From positions 25,834-89,833 of the forward strand of contig NZ_LQQP01000045.1 in the NCBI RefSeq assembly GCF_001619615.1: DNA of 64,000 nt. The letters run 5' to 3'. Source of the stretch: Microbacterium sp. T32. GTDB taxonomy: Bacteria > Actinomycetota > Actinomycetes > Actinomycetales > Microbacteriaceae. The notes below the pieces were generated by a model. It had not been told where the DNA came from, made no database searches, and was given only the letters and a program-made list of their open reading frames with translations. Of this stretch, positions 9,571 through 18,190 are shown in pieces; the stretch's first letter is position 1, and each line of letters opens with the position of its first letter. The position numbers and the translations under genes are program-made.

Positions 9571-10589
9571 TTGGTGCCTCCCGTGAGGGCGCCGGCGGTG
9601 TCGCGGCGGAGCACGAAGCGCTGGTAGAGCAGCGCGACGGCGAGCGAGATGAGGAACATGACCACGGCGACGGCGCTGCCGTACCCGTAGCTGCCGGCGT
9701 TGCGCCCGTTGGCCACCATGTACGTCGCCATCGTCGAGGTGCCGGCGGTGGACGCGACGTACTGGCCCCAGATGATCCACACGAGGTCGAAGAGCTGGAG
9801 CGACCCGATGATCGACAGGAACGCCCAGATGCGGATCGTCGGTCCCATGAGCGGCAGCACGATGTGACGCTGGATCTGCCAGTACGACGCGCCGTCGATG
9901 GCGGCGGCCTCCGACAGCTCCTCCGGGATGCCCTGGAGTCCGGCGAGGAAGAGGATGACGGCGAAGCCGATGTACTTCCACGTGATGATGATGAGCAGGG
10001 TCCAGATCGCGAGCGCCGGGTCGGAGATCCAGTCGGCGCGGAGGGCCCCCAGCCCGATCTTGTCGAGGGCGCCGTTGAGCGCGCCACCCGACTGCAGCAT
10101 GAGGCCCCAGCCGAGGCCGACGACGACCTCGGAGATGACGTACGGCACGAAGATCAGCACGCGGATGAGCGACTGGAACCGCATCTTGCGGTTCAGCAGC
10201 AGCGCGAGGCCCAGGGCCAGCGGTCCCTGCAGCACGAGGGAGCCGACGACGATGAAGGCGTTGTGGCCGAGGGCCTCGTGGAAGGCCGGGTCGGTGAGGA
10301 TCGTGACGTAGTTCCGGATGCCGACGAACTCCGTCGGCGTGCCGAAGCCCGACCAGCTGTAGAAGCCGTAGAAGGCCGCCAGGGCCACCGGCAGGATGAC
10401 GAACGAGACGAACACCACCAGGGCGGGGCCCAGGAGGATCGCCAGTTCCCCGCGGATCTTCCAGTTCTCGCGGCGCCGCCGAACGGGCGACCGCCCGGCC
10501 GAGGAGGAGCGGGGAGCTCTCTCCTCGGCCGAGCGGCGACCGACGACGTCGTCCGACGCGGTGGCGACGGGATGACGCACGGTGGTCAT
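9567..10589 (-). CDS. Carbohydrate ABC transporter permease (MalF/CUT1 type)
   Basis: A 340-residue inner-membrane permease with an Arg- and Ser-rich cytoplasmic N-terminus of about 45 residues, then six transmembrane segments. The EAA motif is ELSEAAAIDGASYWQIQRHIVLPLM. It forms the pore with the following permease and works with the lipoprotein encoded 10 bases upstream. The ATG at 10589 was chosen because it sits directly behind the binding-protein stop and yields a full-length family member. Confidence 0.93.
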   Translation of the reverse strand: MTTVRHPVATASDDVVGRRSAEERAPRSSSAGRSPVRRRRENWKIRGELAILLGPALVVFVSFVILPVALAAFYGFYSWSGFGTPTEFVGIRNYVTILTDPAFHEALGHNAFIVVGSLVLQGPLALGLALLLNRKMRFQSLIRVLIFVPYVISEVVVGLGWGLMLQSGGALNGALDKIGLGALRADWISDPALAIWTLLIIITWKYIGFAVILFLAGLQGIPEELSEAAAIDGASYWQIQRHIVLPLMGPTIRIWAFLSIIGSLQLFDLVWIIWGQYVASTAGTSTMATYMVANGRNAGSYGYGSAVAVVMFLISLAVALLYQRFVLRRDTAGALTGGTK

Positions 10590-10599
10590 GTCGGTTCCC

Positions 10600-11886
10600 T
10601 CAGGAGCGCGCGGCGGCCGCGTTGACGGCGTCGACGATGCTCTGCGGGGTGCCCTTGCCGGCGAACATGTCGACCACGGCGACGTTCAGCGCGTTGCCGA
10701 CGTTCTGGCCGTAGAGCGTGTCGAGCCACACCGAGACGTACGGCGCCTTCGAGTAGGCCTCGAGGACCGACTGCAGTGCGGGGGTGGTCACGGCATCCGT
10801 CGCCTCCGAGGACGCGGGGAGCGTCTGGAAGGCCGTGGCGTAGGCCTCCTGGTTCTCCTTGTTCACCAGGAAGTTCAGGAAGTCGGTGCACTGCGCGGGT
10901 GCGTTGACCCAGCACGAGTACCCGTCGACGCCGCCCATCATGGCGCCGGGCTCGCCGTCACCGCCGGGGACCTCCGGGAAGGGGAACCAGCCGAGGTCGG
11001 GGAGCGGCTTCTGGTCGGGCGTGAGCGAGGCGATCACGCCCGGGTCCCACGCGCCCATGAGCTCCATGCCCGCCTGCTTGTTGGCGAGGAGACCGGCGGA
11101 CGAACCGGCGCCCTGCTGCGCGGCGGTGGTGAGGAAGCCGTCGTTGAACGGCTGCGTCTTGAGGAACGACTCGAGGTCCTCTCCGGCCTTGAGCCAGCAG
11201 GGGTCGTCGAAGCTGCGGCTCGCGGCCGCCGCGTCGAGCACGTCCTTGGAGCACGCGCGCAGCGCGAAGTTGTAGTACCAGTGCGCGGCAGGCCAGGCGT
11301 CCTTCGCGCCGACGGCGATCGGGGCGACCCCGGTGGCCTTGATCTTGGCGTTGGCGGCCTCGAGCTCGTCGATCGTCTTCGGGGCCGTGGTGACGCCCGC
11401 GGCGGTGAGGACGTCCTGCGACGTGAAGATGCCGGACGGCAGCACCGCGACCGGCATCCCGTAGTTCTTCCCGTCGATCTCGAACGCCGACAGCGACGAA
11501 CCGAGGGCGGTCTTGGCATCCGAGGAGATCTTGTCGGTCAGGTCCATGACCTGACCCGCCTTGACGATGTCGGCGAGCTTGCCGCCGCCGCGCGCCATGA
11601 ACAGGTCGGGGGCGTCGCCGGAGTTCAGGGCGGTCTGGAGCTTGCCGTCCATCTCCTCGTTCTGCACGGCCTGGATCTCGATCTTCACGTTGGGGTTGGC
11701 CTTCTCGAAGGCCGCCGCGGTGTCCTCCCAGTACTTCTTGCCGTCGCCGGTGGTGGAGTTGTGCCACAGCGTCAGCGTGACGCTCCCGTCGGCGTTCTGT
11801 CCGCCTCCGCCGCCGGCGCAGCCACCGAGGGCCAGGGTGCCGGCGACCGCGAGGGCGGCTGCGGCGAGGAGTTTCCTCGTGTTCAT
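10600..11886 (-). CDS. Sugar-binding lipoprotein of a CUT1 ABC transporter
   Basis: A 428-residue extracellular solute-binding protein, family 1. The N-terminus is a lipoprotein signal (KLLAAAALAVAGTLALGGC) with Cys23 as the lipidated residue, followed by a Gly-rich linker. TLTLWHNSTTGDGKKYWEDTAAAFEKANPNVKIEI is the usual first lobe of such proteins. It captures oligosaccharide outside the membrane and delivers it to the two permeases downstream. It is the first gene of the operon; the operator at 12022-12031 lies in its promoter region, opposite the lacI-type gene. Confidence 0.94.
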   Translation of the reverse strand: MNTRKLLAAAALAVAGTLALGGCAGGGGGQNADGSVTLTLWHNSTTGDGKKYWEDTAAAFEKANPNVKIEIQAVQNEEMDGKLQTALNSGDAPDLFMARGGGKLADIVKAGQVMDLTDKISSDAKTALGSSLSAFEIDGKNYGMPVAVLPSGIFTSQDVLTAAGVTTAPKTIDELEAANAKIKATGVAPIAVGAKDAWPAAHWYYNFALRACSKDVLDAAAASRSFDDPCWLKAGEDLESFLKTQPFNDGFLTTAAQQGAGSSAGLLANKQAGMELMGAWDPGVIASLTPDQKPLPDLGWFPFPEVPGGDGEPGAMMGGVDGYSCWVNAPAQCTDFLNFLVNKENQEAYATAFQTLPASSEATDAVTTPALQSVLEAYSKAPYVSVWLDTLYGQNVGNALNVAVVDMFAGKGTPQSIVDAVNAAAARS

Positions 11887-12021
11887 GTGATTCCCGTTTC
11901 TCTTCGTCGAGGTGCGTCCCGTGCGGGATGCTCCGGTGTCGGCATCGGTGCCGGTCGTTCACGTCCGGGTGTGCGGCCCGGGTGGGAGCAGTGTCACCCG
12001 GGCGCGAAGCGTCGTCAAACG

Positions 12022-12031
12022 TTTTCGAAAA
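12022..12031. promoter_or_regulatory. LacI-type operator between transporter operon and its regulator
   Basis: TTTTCGAAAA is a perfect palindrome centred on CG, set in the longer near-symmetric stretch ACGTTTTCGAAAATGA. It lies 136 bases upstream of the binding-protein start and 27 bases before the regulator start, in an AT-rich island, so it could control both directions. Confidence 0.72.
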
Positions 12032-12057
12032 TGATTTCCACGCTAGGGTCGGATGCC

Positions 12058-13059
12058 ATGACCCGGCGTTCCACCATCCGCGACGTCGCCGCGGCTGCCG
12101 GTGTGTCGGTCGCCACGGTGTCGAAAGCCGTCAACGGCCGCTACGGGGTGGCGCCCGAGACCGTGGGCCGCGTCCTGGATGCCGTGCGCGCCCTCGGCTA
12201 CGAGTCGAGCCTCGTCGCCAGCAGCATGCGGTCGCGGCGGACCGGGGTGATCGGCGTGCTCGTCGCCGACATCGAGCCCTTCTCGGCCGAGATCCTCAAG
12301 GGCGTCGGGGGAGCGCTGTCCGACACCGGATACGACCTGCTCGCCTACACCGGCGCGCGCCGTGACGGCGAGGGGTGGGAGCGGCGGTCGCTGAGTCGCC
12401 TGAGCGGCACGCTCATCGACGCCGCGATCCTCGTGACCCCGACCGTCGTGAACGTCGCCGCCGAGGTGCCCATCGTCGCGATCGACCCACACACCGGCCG
12501 CGCCGACCTCCCCACCGTGGAGTCGGACAGCTTCACCGGCGCGCAGCAGGCCGTCCACCACCTCGTACAGCTCGGCCACCGCCGCATCGGCTTCATCGCG
12601 GGGCGTCCCGATCTGCGGTCCGCGGTCGCCCGCGCCTCGGGGTATCGCGAAGCGCTGTCGGCCGCCGGCATCCCGTTCGATCCTGCACTCGTGGGGCAGG
12701 GGCACTACGAGCAGGACGTCGCGCGCGAGGCCGCGCAGGCGATGCTCTCGCTGCCCGACCCGCCCACCGCGGTGTTCGCCGCCAACGACCTGTCGGCGCT
12801 GTCGATCGTCGAGGTGGCCGCCGCCCGCGGGCTGCGCGTGCCCGACGACCTGTCGGTCGTCGGCTTCGACGACGTGCCCGAGGCGGCGCGGGCGCAGCCG
12901 CCGCTGACGACCGTGCGCCAGCCCATGAAGCTCCTCGGCGCGGAGGCCGTGCGCATCGTCCTCGCGCTGCTCGCCGGCGAGGAGCTGCCCGAGACGCACC
13001 TGCAGCTCGCGACTCGTCTCGTCGCCCGCGGCACGACGGCGCCCCCGCCGCAGCGCTGA
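12058..13059 (+). CDS. LacI-family transcriptional regulator
   Basis: A 333-residue repressor: N-terminal helix-turn-helix (TIRDVAAAAGVSVATVSKAVNG, residues 5-26) with hinge helix, then a periplasmic-binding-protein-like sensor domain with RRTGVIGVLVADIEPF, HHLVQLGHRRIGFIAG and SVVGFDDVPEA. It is divergent from the GH3/CUT1 operon and most likely represses it until a sugar derived from the imported substrate binds. The operator palindrome lies only 27 bases before its start, suggesting autoregulation. No clear ribosome-binding site precedes the ATG at 12058, so the transcript may have a very short leader. Confidence 0.92.
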   Translation: MTRRSTIRDVAAAAGVSVATVSKAVNGRYGVAPETVGRVLDAVRALGYESSLVASSMRSRRTGVIGVLVADIEPFSAEILKGVGGALSDTGYDLLAYTGARRDGEGWERRSLSRLSGTLIDAAILVTPTVVNVAAEVPIVAIDPHTGRADLPTVESDSFTGAQQAVHHLVQLGHRRIGFIAGRPDLRSAVARASGYREALSAAGIPFDPALVGQGHYEQDVAREAAQAMLSLPDPPTAVFAANDLSALSIVEVAAARGLRVPDDLSVVGFDDVPEAARAQPPLTTVRQPMKLLGAEAVRIVLALLAGEELPETHLQLATRLVARGTTAPPPQR

Positions 13060-13120
13060 GCCGGCGTCGAACCACGGCCGCGCGCCGGTGCGGCCCGGTC
13101 CCCGTCCGGCTGGGCGTTGA

Positions 13121-13170
13121 GTGTCCAGGACACGCGGATGCCGCGCGGCGCGGTCCGCGTGTCTTGGACA
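13121..13170. repeat. Intergenic inverted repeat, family 1, copy C
   Basis: Left arm GTGTCCAGGACACGCGGA (13121-13138), right arm 13154-13170, 15-base loop. The left arm carries G where copies A and B carry A. In a rightward transcript this becomes a G-U pair, so RNA pairing is kept. Confidence 0.88.
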
Positions 13171-13224
13171 TCGAAGAGGAACGGAGCCCTGCCCTGGCCC
13201 GATGCCCGTCTCGCTCTGAGTTGA

Positions 13225-13275
13225 GTGTCCAGGACACGCGGATGCCGCGCGGCGCGGTCCGCGTGTCTTGGACAC
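13225..13275. repeat. Intergenic inverted repeat, family 1, copy D
   Basis: Arms at 13225-13242 and 13258-13275 around a 15-base loop, with the same A-to-G change as copy C. Copies C and D form a direct pair 104 bases apart between the lacI-type gene and the glycerate kinase gene, both rightward. Confidence 0.88.
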
Positions 13276-13336
13276 CGAACGCTCGGATGACGGAGGTGAC
13301 GAGGGCCGGCGCACACCGGCGCGGTAGGGTCGGCGC

Positions 13337-14449
13337 GTGACGCGCGTGCTGCTCGCCCCGGACGGGTTCAAGGGATCGATCTCCGCGGCGGCCGCCGCCA
13401 CTGCGCTCGCCGCGGGGTGGCGTGCCGTCCGCCCCGGCGACGCGATCGTCGAGCTCCCCGTGGCCGACGGCGGTGAGGGCACCCTCGACGCCTTCCTCGT
13501 CGCCGTGCCGGGAGCGCGACGGATGCCGGTGACCGTCACCGGTCCGCACGGGCGTGGAGTCGTGGCATCCTGGGTCCTCCTCCCGGCGACGGCGGACGCG
13601 CCGCACGGGACCGGGGTCGTCGAGCTGGCGTCCACGTCGGGGATCGAGCTGCTCGCCGGCGATCTGCGCCCCTTCGACGCCGACACGCGCGGGTTCGGGC
13701 AGGCGATCGCCGCCGCCCTCGATCACGGCGTTTCCCGGCTCGTGCTCGCGATCGGGTCGAGCGCCTCGACCGACGCCGGTTTCGGCCTGCTCACCGCCCT
13801 CGGCGCGCGGATCGTGGATGCCGAGGGCCACGACGTTCCGCCCGGATTGCGCGGCGTGCAGACCGCCGCGCGCATCGAACGCGACGGGCTCCGCGCGCTG
13901 CCGGCGGGCGGGGCGCTCGTGCTGACCGACGTGCGCAGCCCTCTCACGGGCCCGACCGGCGCGGCCGCGGTGTTCGGGCCGCAGAAGGGGCTCGGCGCCG
14001 AGGACATCCCCGCGGCGGATGCCGCCCTCGCTCGCGCGGCGGACCTGCTCGCCACCGACGCCGCCTTCCCCGGCACCGGGGCGGCTGGCGGCACCGGTGC
14101 GGCCCTGGGGGCCTGGGGCGCGGAGCTGGTTCCCGGAGCCGAGCGCATCGCCGACCTCCTCGGTCTCGCCGACGCCGTGGCCGCGGCCGAAGTGGTCATC
14201 ACGGGGGAGGGGTCGTTCGACGCGAGCTCCGCGACCGGCAAGGCTCCCGCGCGCGTCGCGGCCCTCGCCCGCGCGGAGGAACGCCGGGTCGGACTCGTCG
14301 CCGGTCGGATCGCTCCGGATGCCGACACCTCCGGGTTCGGCGCGGCGGTGGCGCTCGTGCAGCTCGCCGGGTCGACCGAGGCCGCTCTGGCCGAGCCCGC
14401 CCGATGGCTCACCGCCGCGGGAGAGGCGCTCGCCGAGCGCCTCGGCTGA
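13337..14449 (+). CDS. Glycerate kinase (GarK/GlxK type)
   Basis: A 370-residue glycerate kinase of the type that phosphorylates D-glycerate, feeding it into glycolysis. Family signatures are APDGFKGSISA near the start, VADGGEGTLDAF, IGSSASTDAGFGLLTALGA and the C-terminal ITGEGSFDASSATGKAP. The GTG at 13337 gives the canonical N-terminus TRVLLAPDGFKGS. The gene stands alone, separated from the upstream regulator by two inverted repeats. No glyoxylate-pathway genes adjoin it here. Confidence 0.93.
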   Translation: MTRVLLAPDGFKGSISAAAAATALAAGWRAVRPGDAIVELPVADGGEGTLDAFLVAVPGARRMPVTVTGPHGRGVVASWVLLPATADAPHGTGVVELASTSGIELLAGDLRPFDADTRGFGQAIAAALDHGVSRLVLAIGSSASTDAGFGLLTALGARIVDAEGHDVPPGLRGVQTAARIERDGLRALPAGGALVLTDVRSPLTGPTGAAAVFGPQKGLGAEDIPAADAALARAADLLATDAAFPGTGAAGGTGAALGAWGAELVPGAERIADLLGLADAVAAAEVVITGEGSFDASSATGKAPARVAALARAEERRVGLVAGRIAPDADTSGFGAAVALVQLAGSTEAALAEPARWLTAAGEALAERLG

Positions 14450-14525
14450 GGCGCGCGAGCCGGATTTTCGCGGCAGAAGCGCCGTCGGGGGCCGAGGGGC
14501 ATCGCGGCTCCGGTACCGTCGTGGT

Positions 14526-15035
14526 GTGTCCACACTCTCCAGCAACAAGGACGACGAGGTCGATCTCCTCATCGACGCCTGGTCGCAGTTGCTGCCCGAG
14601 GTCGACCTGACCCCCCTCGACGTCATGTCGCGGCTGCGCCGCGCGGCGTTCCACCTGTCGAAGCTGCGCGCCCGCGCGTTCGCCAGTGCCGACATCGCCG
14701 TGTGGGAGTTCGACGTCCTCGCCGTCCTCCGCCGGGCCGGGACCGAGCTCAGCGCGACGCGTCTCATCGCGGCGACGATGATCGGCAGCGCGGCGATGAC
14801 CAACCGTCTCGACAAGCTCGCCGACCGCGGGCTCGTCAATCGCCGCCCGAACCCGTCGGACGGCCGCGCGATCCTCGTCGCCATCACGCCCGAGGGCATC
14901 GAGCGCGTGGATGCCGCCATGACCGAGCTCGTGCGCCTCGAAGCCGATGCGCTGCGCGACGTCAGCCGCGCGGATCAGGCCATGCTCGCCCGGGTGCTGC
15001 GGGTCCTCGCCGCCGGCGAGACCCACGAGGCGTGA
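14526..15035 (+). CDS. MarR-family transcriptional regulator
   Basis: A 169-residue winged-helix regulator. The recognition part reads ELSATRLIAATMIGSAAMTNRLDKLADRGLVNRRPNPSDGRAILVAITPEG, the usual MarR helix-turn-helix and wing. GTG at 14526 was chosen as the start. The stop overlaps the next gene as GTGA, so it is co-expressed with the homocysteine methyltransferase and may sense a small molecule linked to that reaction; this link is only inferred from the coupling. Confidence 0.9.
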   Translation: MSTLSSNKDDEVDLLIDAWSQLLPEVDLTPLDVMSRLRRAAFHLSKLRARAFASADIAVWEFDVLAVLRRAGTELSATRLIAATMIGSAAMTNRLDKLADRGLVNRRPNPSDGRAILVAITPEGIERVDAAMTELVRLEADALRDVSRADQAMLARVLRVLAAGETHEA

Positions 15036-15883
15036 TCGATCTCACCGCCGGGCCGCTGGTCCTGGACGGCGGCCTCGGCACGCTGCTCGAGAGCCGCGGC
15101 AACGACGTGGCGTCCCCGCTGTGGTCGGCGCGCGTGCTGCGCGACGACCCCGACGAGGTGCGCGCCGCCCACGCGGAGTTCGCCGCGGCCGGTGCGGACG
15201 TCCTGATCACGGCCTCGTACCAGGTGGGCTTCGGCGGTCCGATCCCGGATGCCGAGGTCGAGATGCTCCTCCGTCGTTCGGTGTCGCTCGCCCGGGAGGC
15301 GGGGGACGGCCTGGTCGCGGCATCCGTGGGGCCGATCGGCGCACTGCGCGCCGACGGCAGCGAATACACCGGCGCGTACGGACTCGACGTCGCTGCGCTG
15401 CGCGCGCAGCACCGGCGGCGTCTCGGCGTGCTCGCGGACGCGGGGGCCGACCTGCTCGCGGTCGAGACCGTCCCGTCGCCGCTCGAGGTCGAGGCGCTCG
15501 CGCTCGAGCTCGCCGACCTGGGCGTCCCCGCGTTCGTGAGCCTCTCAGCGGACAGCACGGGTTTCGCCGCGCCGGGGTCGCGGGCCGCGGCGCTGAGGAC
15601 CGCGGCATCCGTCCCGGGTGTCGTCGCGGTCGGCGTGAACTGCTGCGCTCCCGGCAGCGTCGGGCCCGCGCTCGCCGAAGCGCCCGCCGTCCCGCTCGTC
15701 GCCTACCCCAACACCGGGGAGCGATGGGATGCCACGACCCGGACGTGGCACGGGGGCGCAGCTCCGCTCGCCGAGGACGCGGCGGGGGTAGCCGCGGGCG
15801 CACGGCTCGTCGGCGGATGCTGCCGTTCGACCCCGGCCGACATCGCCGGGATCGTCGCGGCCGTCCGGCCGCATCGGCCCTGA
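15032..15883 (+). CDS. mmuM: Homocysteine S-methyltransferase
   Basis: A 283-residue zinc-dependent methyltransferase that makes methionine from homocysteine, usually with S-methylmethionine as methyl donor. The N-terminal LDGGLGTLLESRG, the donor-site region LITASYQ, and the zinc cysteines in GVNCCAP and VGGCCRSTP are all present. GTG at 15032 overlaps the MarR stop. The gene ends 10 bases before the convergent TetR gene. S-methylmethionine is abundant in plants, which fits the plant-glycan theme, but no permease for it is adjacent. Confidence 0.9.
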   Translation: MIDLTAGPLVLDGGLGTLLESRGNDVASPLWSARVLRDDPDEVRAAHAEFAAAGADVLITASYQVGFGGPIPDAEVEMLLRRSVSLAREAGDGLVAASVGPIGALRADGSEYTGAYGLDVAALRAQHRRRLGVLADAGADLLAVETVPSPLEVEALALELADLGVPAFVSLSADSTGFAAPGSRAAALRTAASVPGVVAVGVNCCAPGSVGPALAEAPAVPLVAYPNTGERWDATTRTWHGGAAPLAEDAAGVAAGARLVGGCCRSTPADIAGIVAAVRPHRP

Positions 15884-15893
15884 CGTCGGATCG

Positions 15894-16616
15894 TCACTGG
15901 GGAGCGTCGATCACCCGATCGAGCCACTCGGCCAGGAGCGCCCGCTCGGCAGGGGAGAGGGGAGCGAGGTCGCTCACGGCTGCCCGGAGGGTGACGGCTG
16001 CGACGCGGGTCGGCGCATCGGTGCCGCCCTCGCGGGGCGTCGCGTCCGTGAGGATGCGCGCGAGCACGGCATCCAGGAGGGGTTCGGCGAGGTCGTCGCG
16101 GCGAACCGCGGGATCCTGTTCGAGGAGGGCGAGCACGGCTCCGGTGCCGGCGGCGTGGACCAGGGTGACGGCGTCCGCCTCGGGAATCCTGAGTCGCCCC
16201 GCCGCCGCGACGCGGCGGAGGCGCTCCTCGAGCACCCTCGTCCCCGCGACGAGGGCGGGGGAGTCGTGCCCGCGTCGAGGGTTGCTGATGATGAGGAAGA
16301 TGTCGGGGTGGGCGAGCCCGAAGCCCACGACCTGGTGCCAGCTCGCGCGGAGTTCCTCGATCGGGTCCACGGCGTCGGCGAGAGGGGACAGTGCGGACGC
16401 CTTCGCGGCGCTGAAGTGCGCCATCGCGTGTTCGGCGACGGCGTCGAGGAGCCCGTCCTTGTCGCCGAAGAGCCGGTAGATCGTGGGGGCCTGCGTACTC
16501 GCGCGTTCGGCGACGGCCCTCGTCGTGACCGCTGCGGTGCCCCCGTCCTGCAGCAGGTCGGCGGCGGCGGCGATGATGCGCTCGCGCACATCGTCGCGCG
16601 ACCCGGAGGATGCCAT
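15894..16616 (-). CDS. TetR-family transcriptional regulator
   Basis: A 240-residue TetR regulator with an N-terminal helix-turn-helix (GGTAAVTTRAVAERASTQAPTIYRLFGDKDGLLDAV, about residues 25-60) and a helical ligand domain. It is divergent from the NmrA-like reductase with 85 bases between them and probably represses that gene. The spacer is AT-rich and carries a loose dyad around 16623-16646 (ACG-TA-CA...TG-TA-CGT), which may be the operator. Confidence 0.88.
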   Translation of the reverse strand: MASSGSRDDVRERIIAAAADLLQDGGTAAVTTRAVAERASTQAPTIYRLFGDKDGLLDAVAEHAMAHFSAAKASALSPLADAVDPIEELRASWHQVVGFGLAHPDIFLIISNPRRGHDSPALVAGTRVLEERLRRVAAAGRLRIPEADAVTLVHAAGTGAVLALLEQDPAVRRDDLAEPLLDAVLARILTDATPREGGTDAPTRVAAVTLRAAVSDLAPLSPAERALLAEWLDRVIDAPQ

Positions 16617-16701
16617 GAATCAACGATAACAGTCCATTGCTAACGTCGTGTATCGGTGATAACTTCTAGCTGTTTCCAACGATATCAACAGGAGGTCCGC
16701 C
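16617..16701. promoter_or_regulatory. Divergent promoter region of the TetR and NmrA-like genes
   Basis: An 85-base AT-rich spacer with repeated GATAAC words (around 16623 and 16658) and an imperfect dyad. AGGAGGT at 16690-16696 is a strong ribosome-binding site for the rightward gene. Confidence 0.5.
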
Positions 16702-17556
16702 ATGATCACCATCACCGGAGCAACCGGCGCGCTCAATGGGCGCACCGTCGAGCATCTGCTTCGCCTCGTGCCCGCCTCGGAGCTCACGATCGTAGCGCGG
16801 GACCCCTCGCGCGCCGATCGATTCGCTCGCGCCGGGGTCGCGGTGCGCCGGGGAAGCTACGACGATCCCGCGCGTCTCCGCGAAGCGTTCGCGGGGACGG
16901 ATCGTGTGCTGCTGGTCTCGTCCAATGATCGCGGTGCCGACACCGTTGCGCTCCATCGGAACGCGATCGAGGCCGCGGTGGCCGCGGGCGTCGGTCACGT
17001 GTTCTACACCAGCCACCAGGGCGCGCACGAGGATTCGCCGTTTCCCCCGGCCCGTGTCCACGCCGCGACCGAGGCGATCCTGGCGGATTCCGGAGCGGGC
17101 TGGACGTCGCTCCGCAACGGCTTCTATGCGCACAGCCTCGACTGGCTCCTCGGGCCGTGGCGTTCGAGCGGCGTCATCTCGGTGCCGGCGGACGGACCGG
17201 TCTCGTGGACGTCGCGCGACGACGTCGCCGAGGCTGCGGCGCTGCTTCTGCTGGGCGCGGCCGTTCCGGACGGACCCGTGACCCTCACGGCCCCCGAGGC
17301 CCCGCGGTTCGTCGATCTCGCGGAGCGCGCATCCGACCTCGCTGGGAGGTCGATCGCGTACGAGACCCTCGATGCCGAGGAGTGGGTGCGGCGCGCGGTC
17401 GAGGCGGGTCAGCCGGAGCCGCAGGCCCGCTTCTCCCTGTCGATCTTCGCTGCGGCCGAGCGGGGATTCTTCTCCGGCACCGATCCTCTTCTCGGCGAGC
17501 TGCTCGGAAGGGCGCCGATGGCGGCACGCGACGTGCTCGCGGTCGAGGGCCGGTAG
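16702..17556 (+). CDS. NmrA-like NAD(P)H-binding oxidoreductase
   Basis: A 284-residue atypical short-chain dehydrogenase of the NmrA / quinone-oxidoreductase-2 type. The N-terminal dinucleotide motif is TGATGALNG (residues 5-13), followed by VARDPSRADRF, DDPARLREAFAGTDRVLLVSS and RNGFY. Related proteins sense redox state or reduce quinones with NAD(P)H. It is controlled by the divergent TetR gene in the common arrangement of a TetR-regulated detoxifying reductase. The substrate is not predictable. Confidence 0.87.
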   Translation: MITITGATGALNGRTVEHLLRLVPASELTIVARDPSRADRFARAGVAVRRGSYDDPARLREAFAGTDRVLLVSSNDRGADTVALHRNAIEAAVAAGVGHVFYTSHQGAHEDSPFPPARVHAATEAILADSGAGWTSLRNGFYAHSLDWLLGPWRSSGVISVPADGPVSWTSRDDVAEAAALLLLGAAVPDGPVTLTAPEAPRFVDLAERASDLAGRSIAYETLDAEEWVRRAVEAGQPEPQARFSLSIFAAAERGFFSGTDPLLGELLGRAPMAARDVLAVEGR

Positions 17557-17589
17557 CGAAGCGTCGCGCTCGTCTGGTCGCCGCTGCCC

Positions 17590-18132
17590 CTACGCCTTCG
17601 CGGCGTCGGAGGGCCGTGCGGCCGGGCTCGGCGACCGCACCGGTCGCGCGAGGGGCTCCGGCGTCCGCAGCAGCGCGAAGTGCTCGGGTCCCCATCCGTA
17701 CGTCTCGCGCAGCACCCTGCTCACGGTGGGAAGCGCCGAGGGGCACGGCACGTCCACGCCCCGGTGCACGTCGACGGACGCGGGGTCGAGGTCGCGCGCG
17801 GCGCTGCGGAGCTCGGAGACGAGCGCGAGTGCGGTGGGCGTGCCGTGGGCCCGGATCGCCGCGCGCCAGTCGCCGACCACAAGCCGTGTCCAGGATGTGC
17901 CGCCGCCGGTCAGGGCGGGGTGCGGGGAGCGACGCACCAGGACGACGGCGACGCCGATCAGGAGAACGCACGCCGTGGCGACTCCGGCGCTGGCGGCGGG
18001 CGAGAACACCGTTTGAGCGACATCGGACGTCGCCGCGGGGCTGAGGGCGACGACCGTCCGGGCCAGGGAGTACGCGGCGTAGGTGGTCAGCGACACGACG
18101 ATCGTGGCAGCCGACCGCCGCGGGACGGTCAC
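17590..18132 (-). CDS. Small membrane protein, shortened paralogue of the upstream gene
   Basis: A 180-residue protein with two predicted membrane helices (ATIVVSLTTYAAYSLARTVV and SAGVATACVLLIGVAVVLV) and a cytosolic C-terminal domain of about 100 residues. That domain matches the C-terminus of the next gene upstream: LVSELRSAARDLD / DVHRGVDVPCPSALPT / WGPEHFALL here against LVDELRAAARALD / DVRHGVATALPSALAT / WNPEEIALL there. Its helices match the last two helices of that protein. The GTG at 18132 is chosen because the frame has no better start before the upstream stop, 59 bases away; the ribosome-binding site is weak. Function unknown. Confidence 0.65.
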   Translation of the reverse strand: MTVPRRSAATIVVSLTTYAAYSLARTVVALSPAATSDVAQTVFSPAASAGVATACVLLIGVAVVLVRRSPHPALTGGGTSWTRLVVGDWRAAIRAHGTPTALALVSELRSAARDLDPASVDVHRGVDVPCPSALPTVSRVLRETYGWGPEHFALLRTPEPLARPVRSPSPAARPSDAAKA

Positions 18133-18190
18133 CGACGCGTCCGAGTCCCCCTCGCCGTCCCCGGGGTCGCGTGTGTGCGGCGGGGCGCCG

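Noticed and set aside
8684..10087. Upstream extension of the GH3 frame to 10087
   Set aside because: It runs through both permease genes in a shadow frame; ATG at 8683 gives a normal GH3 N-terminus.
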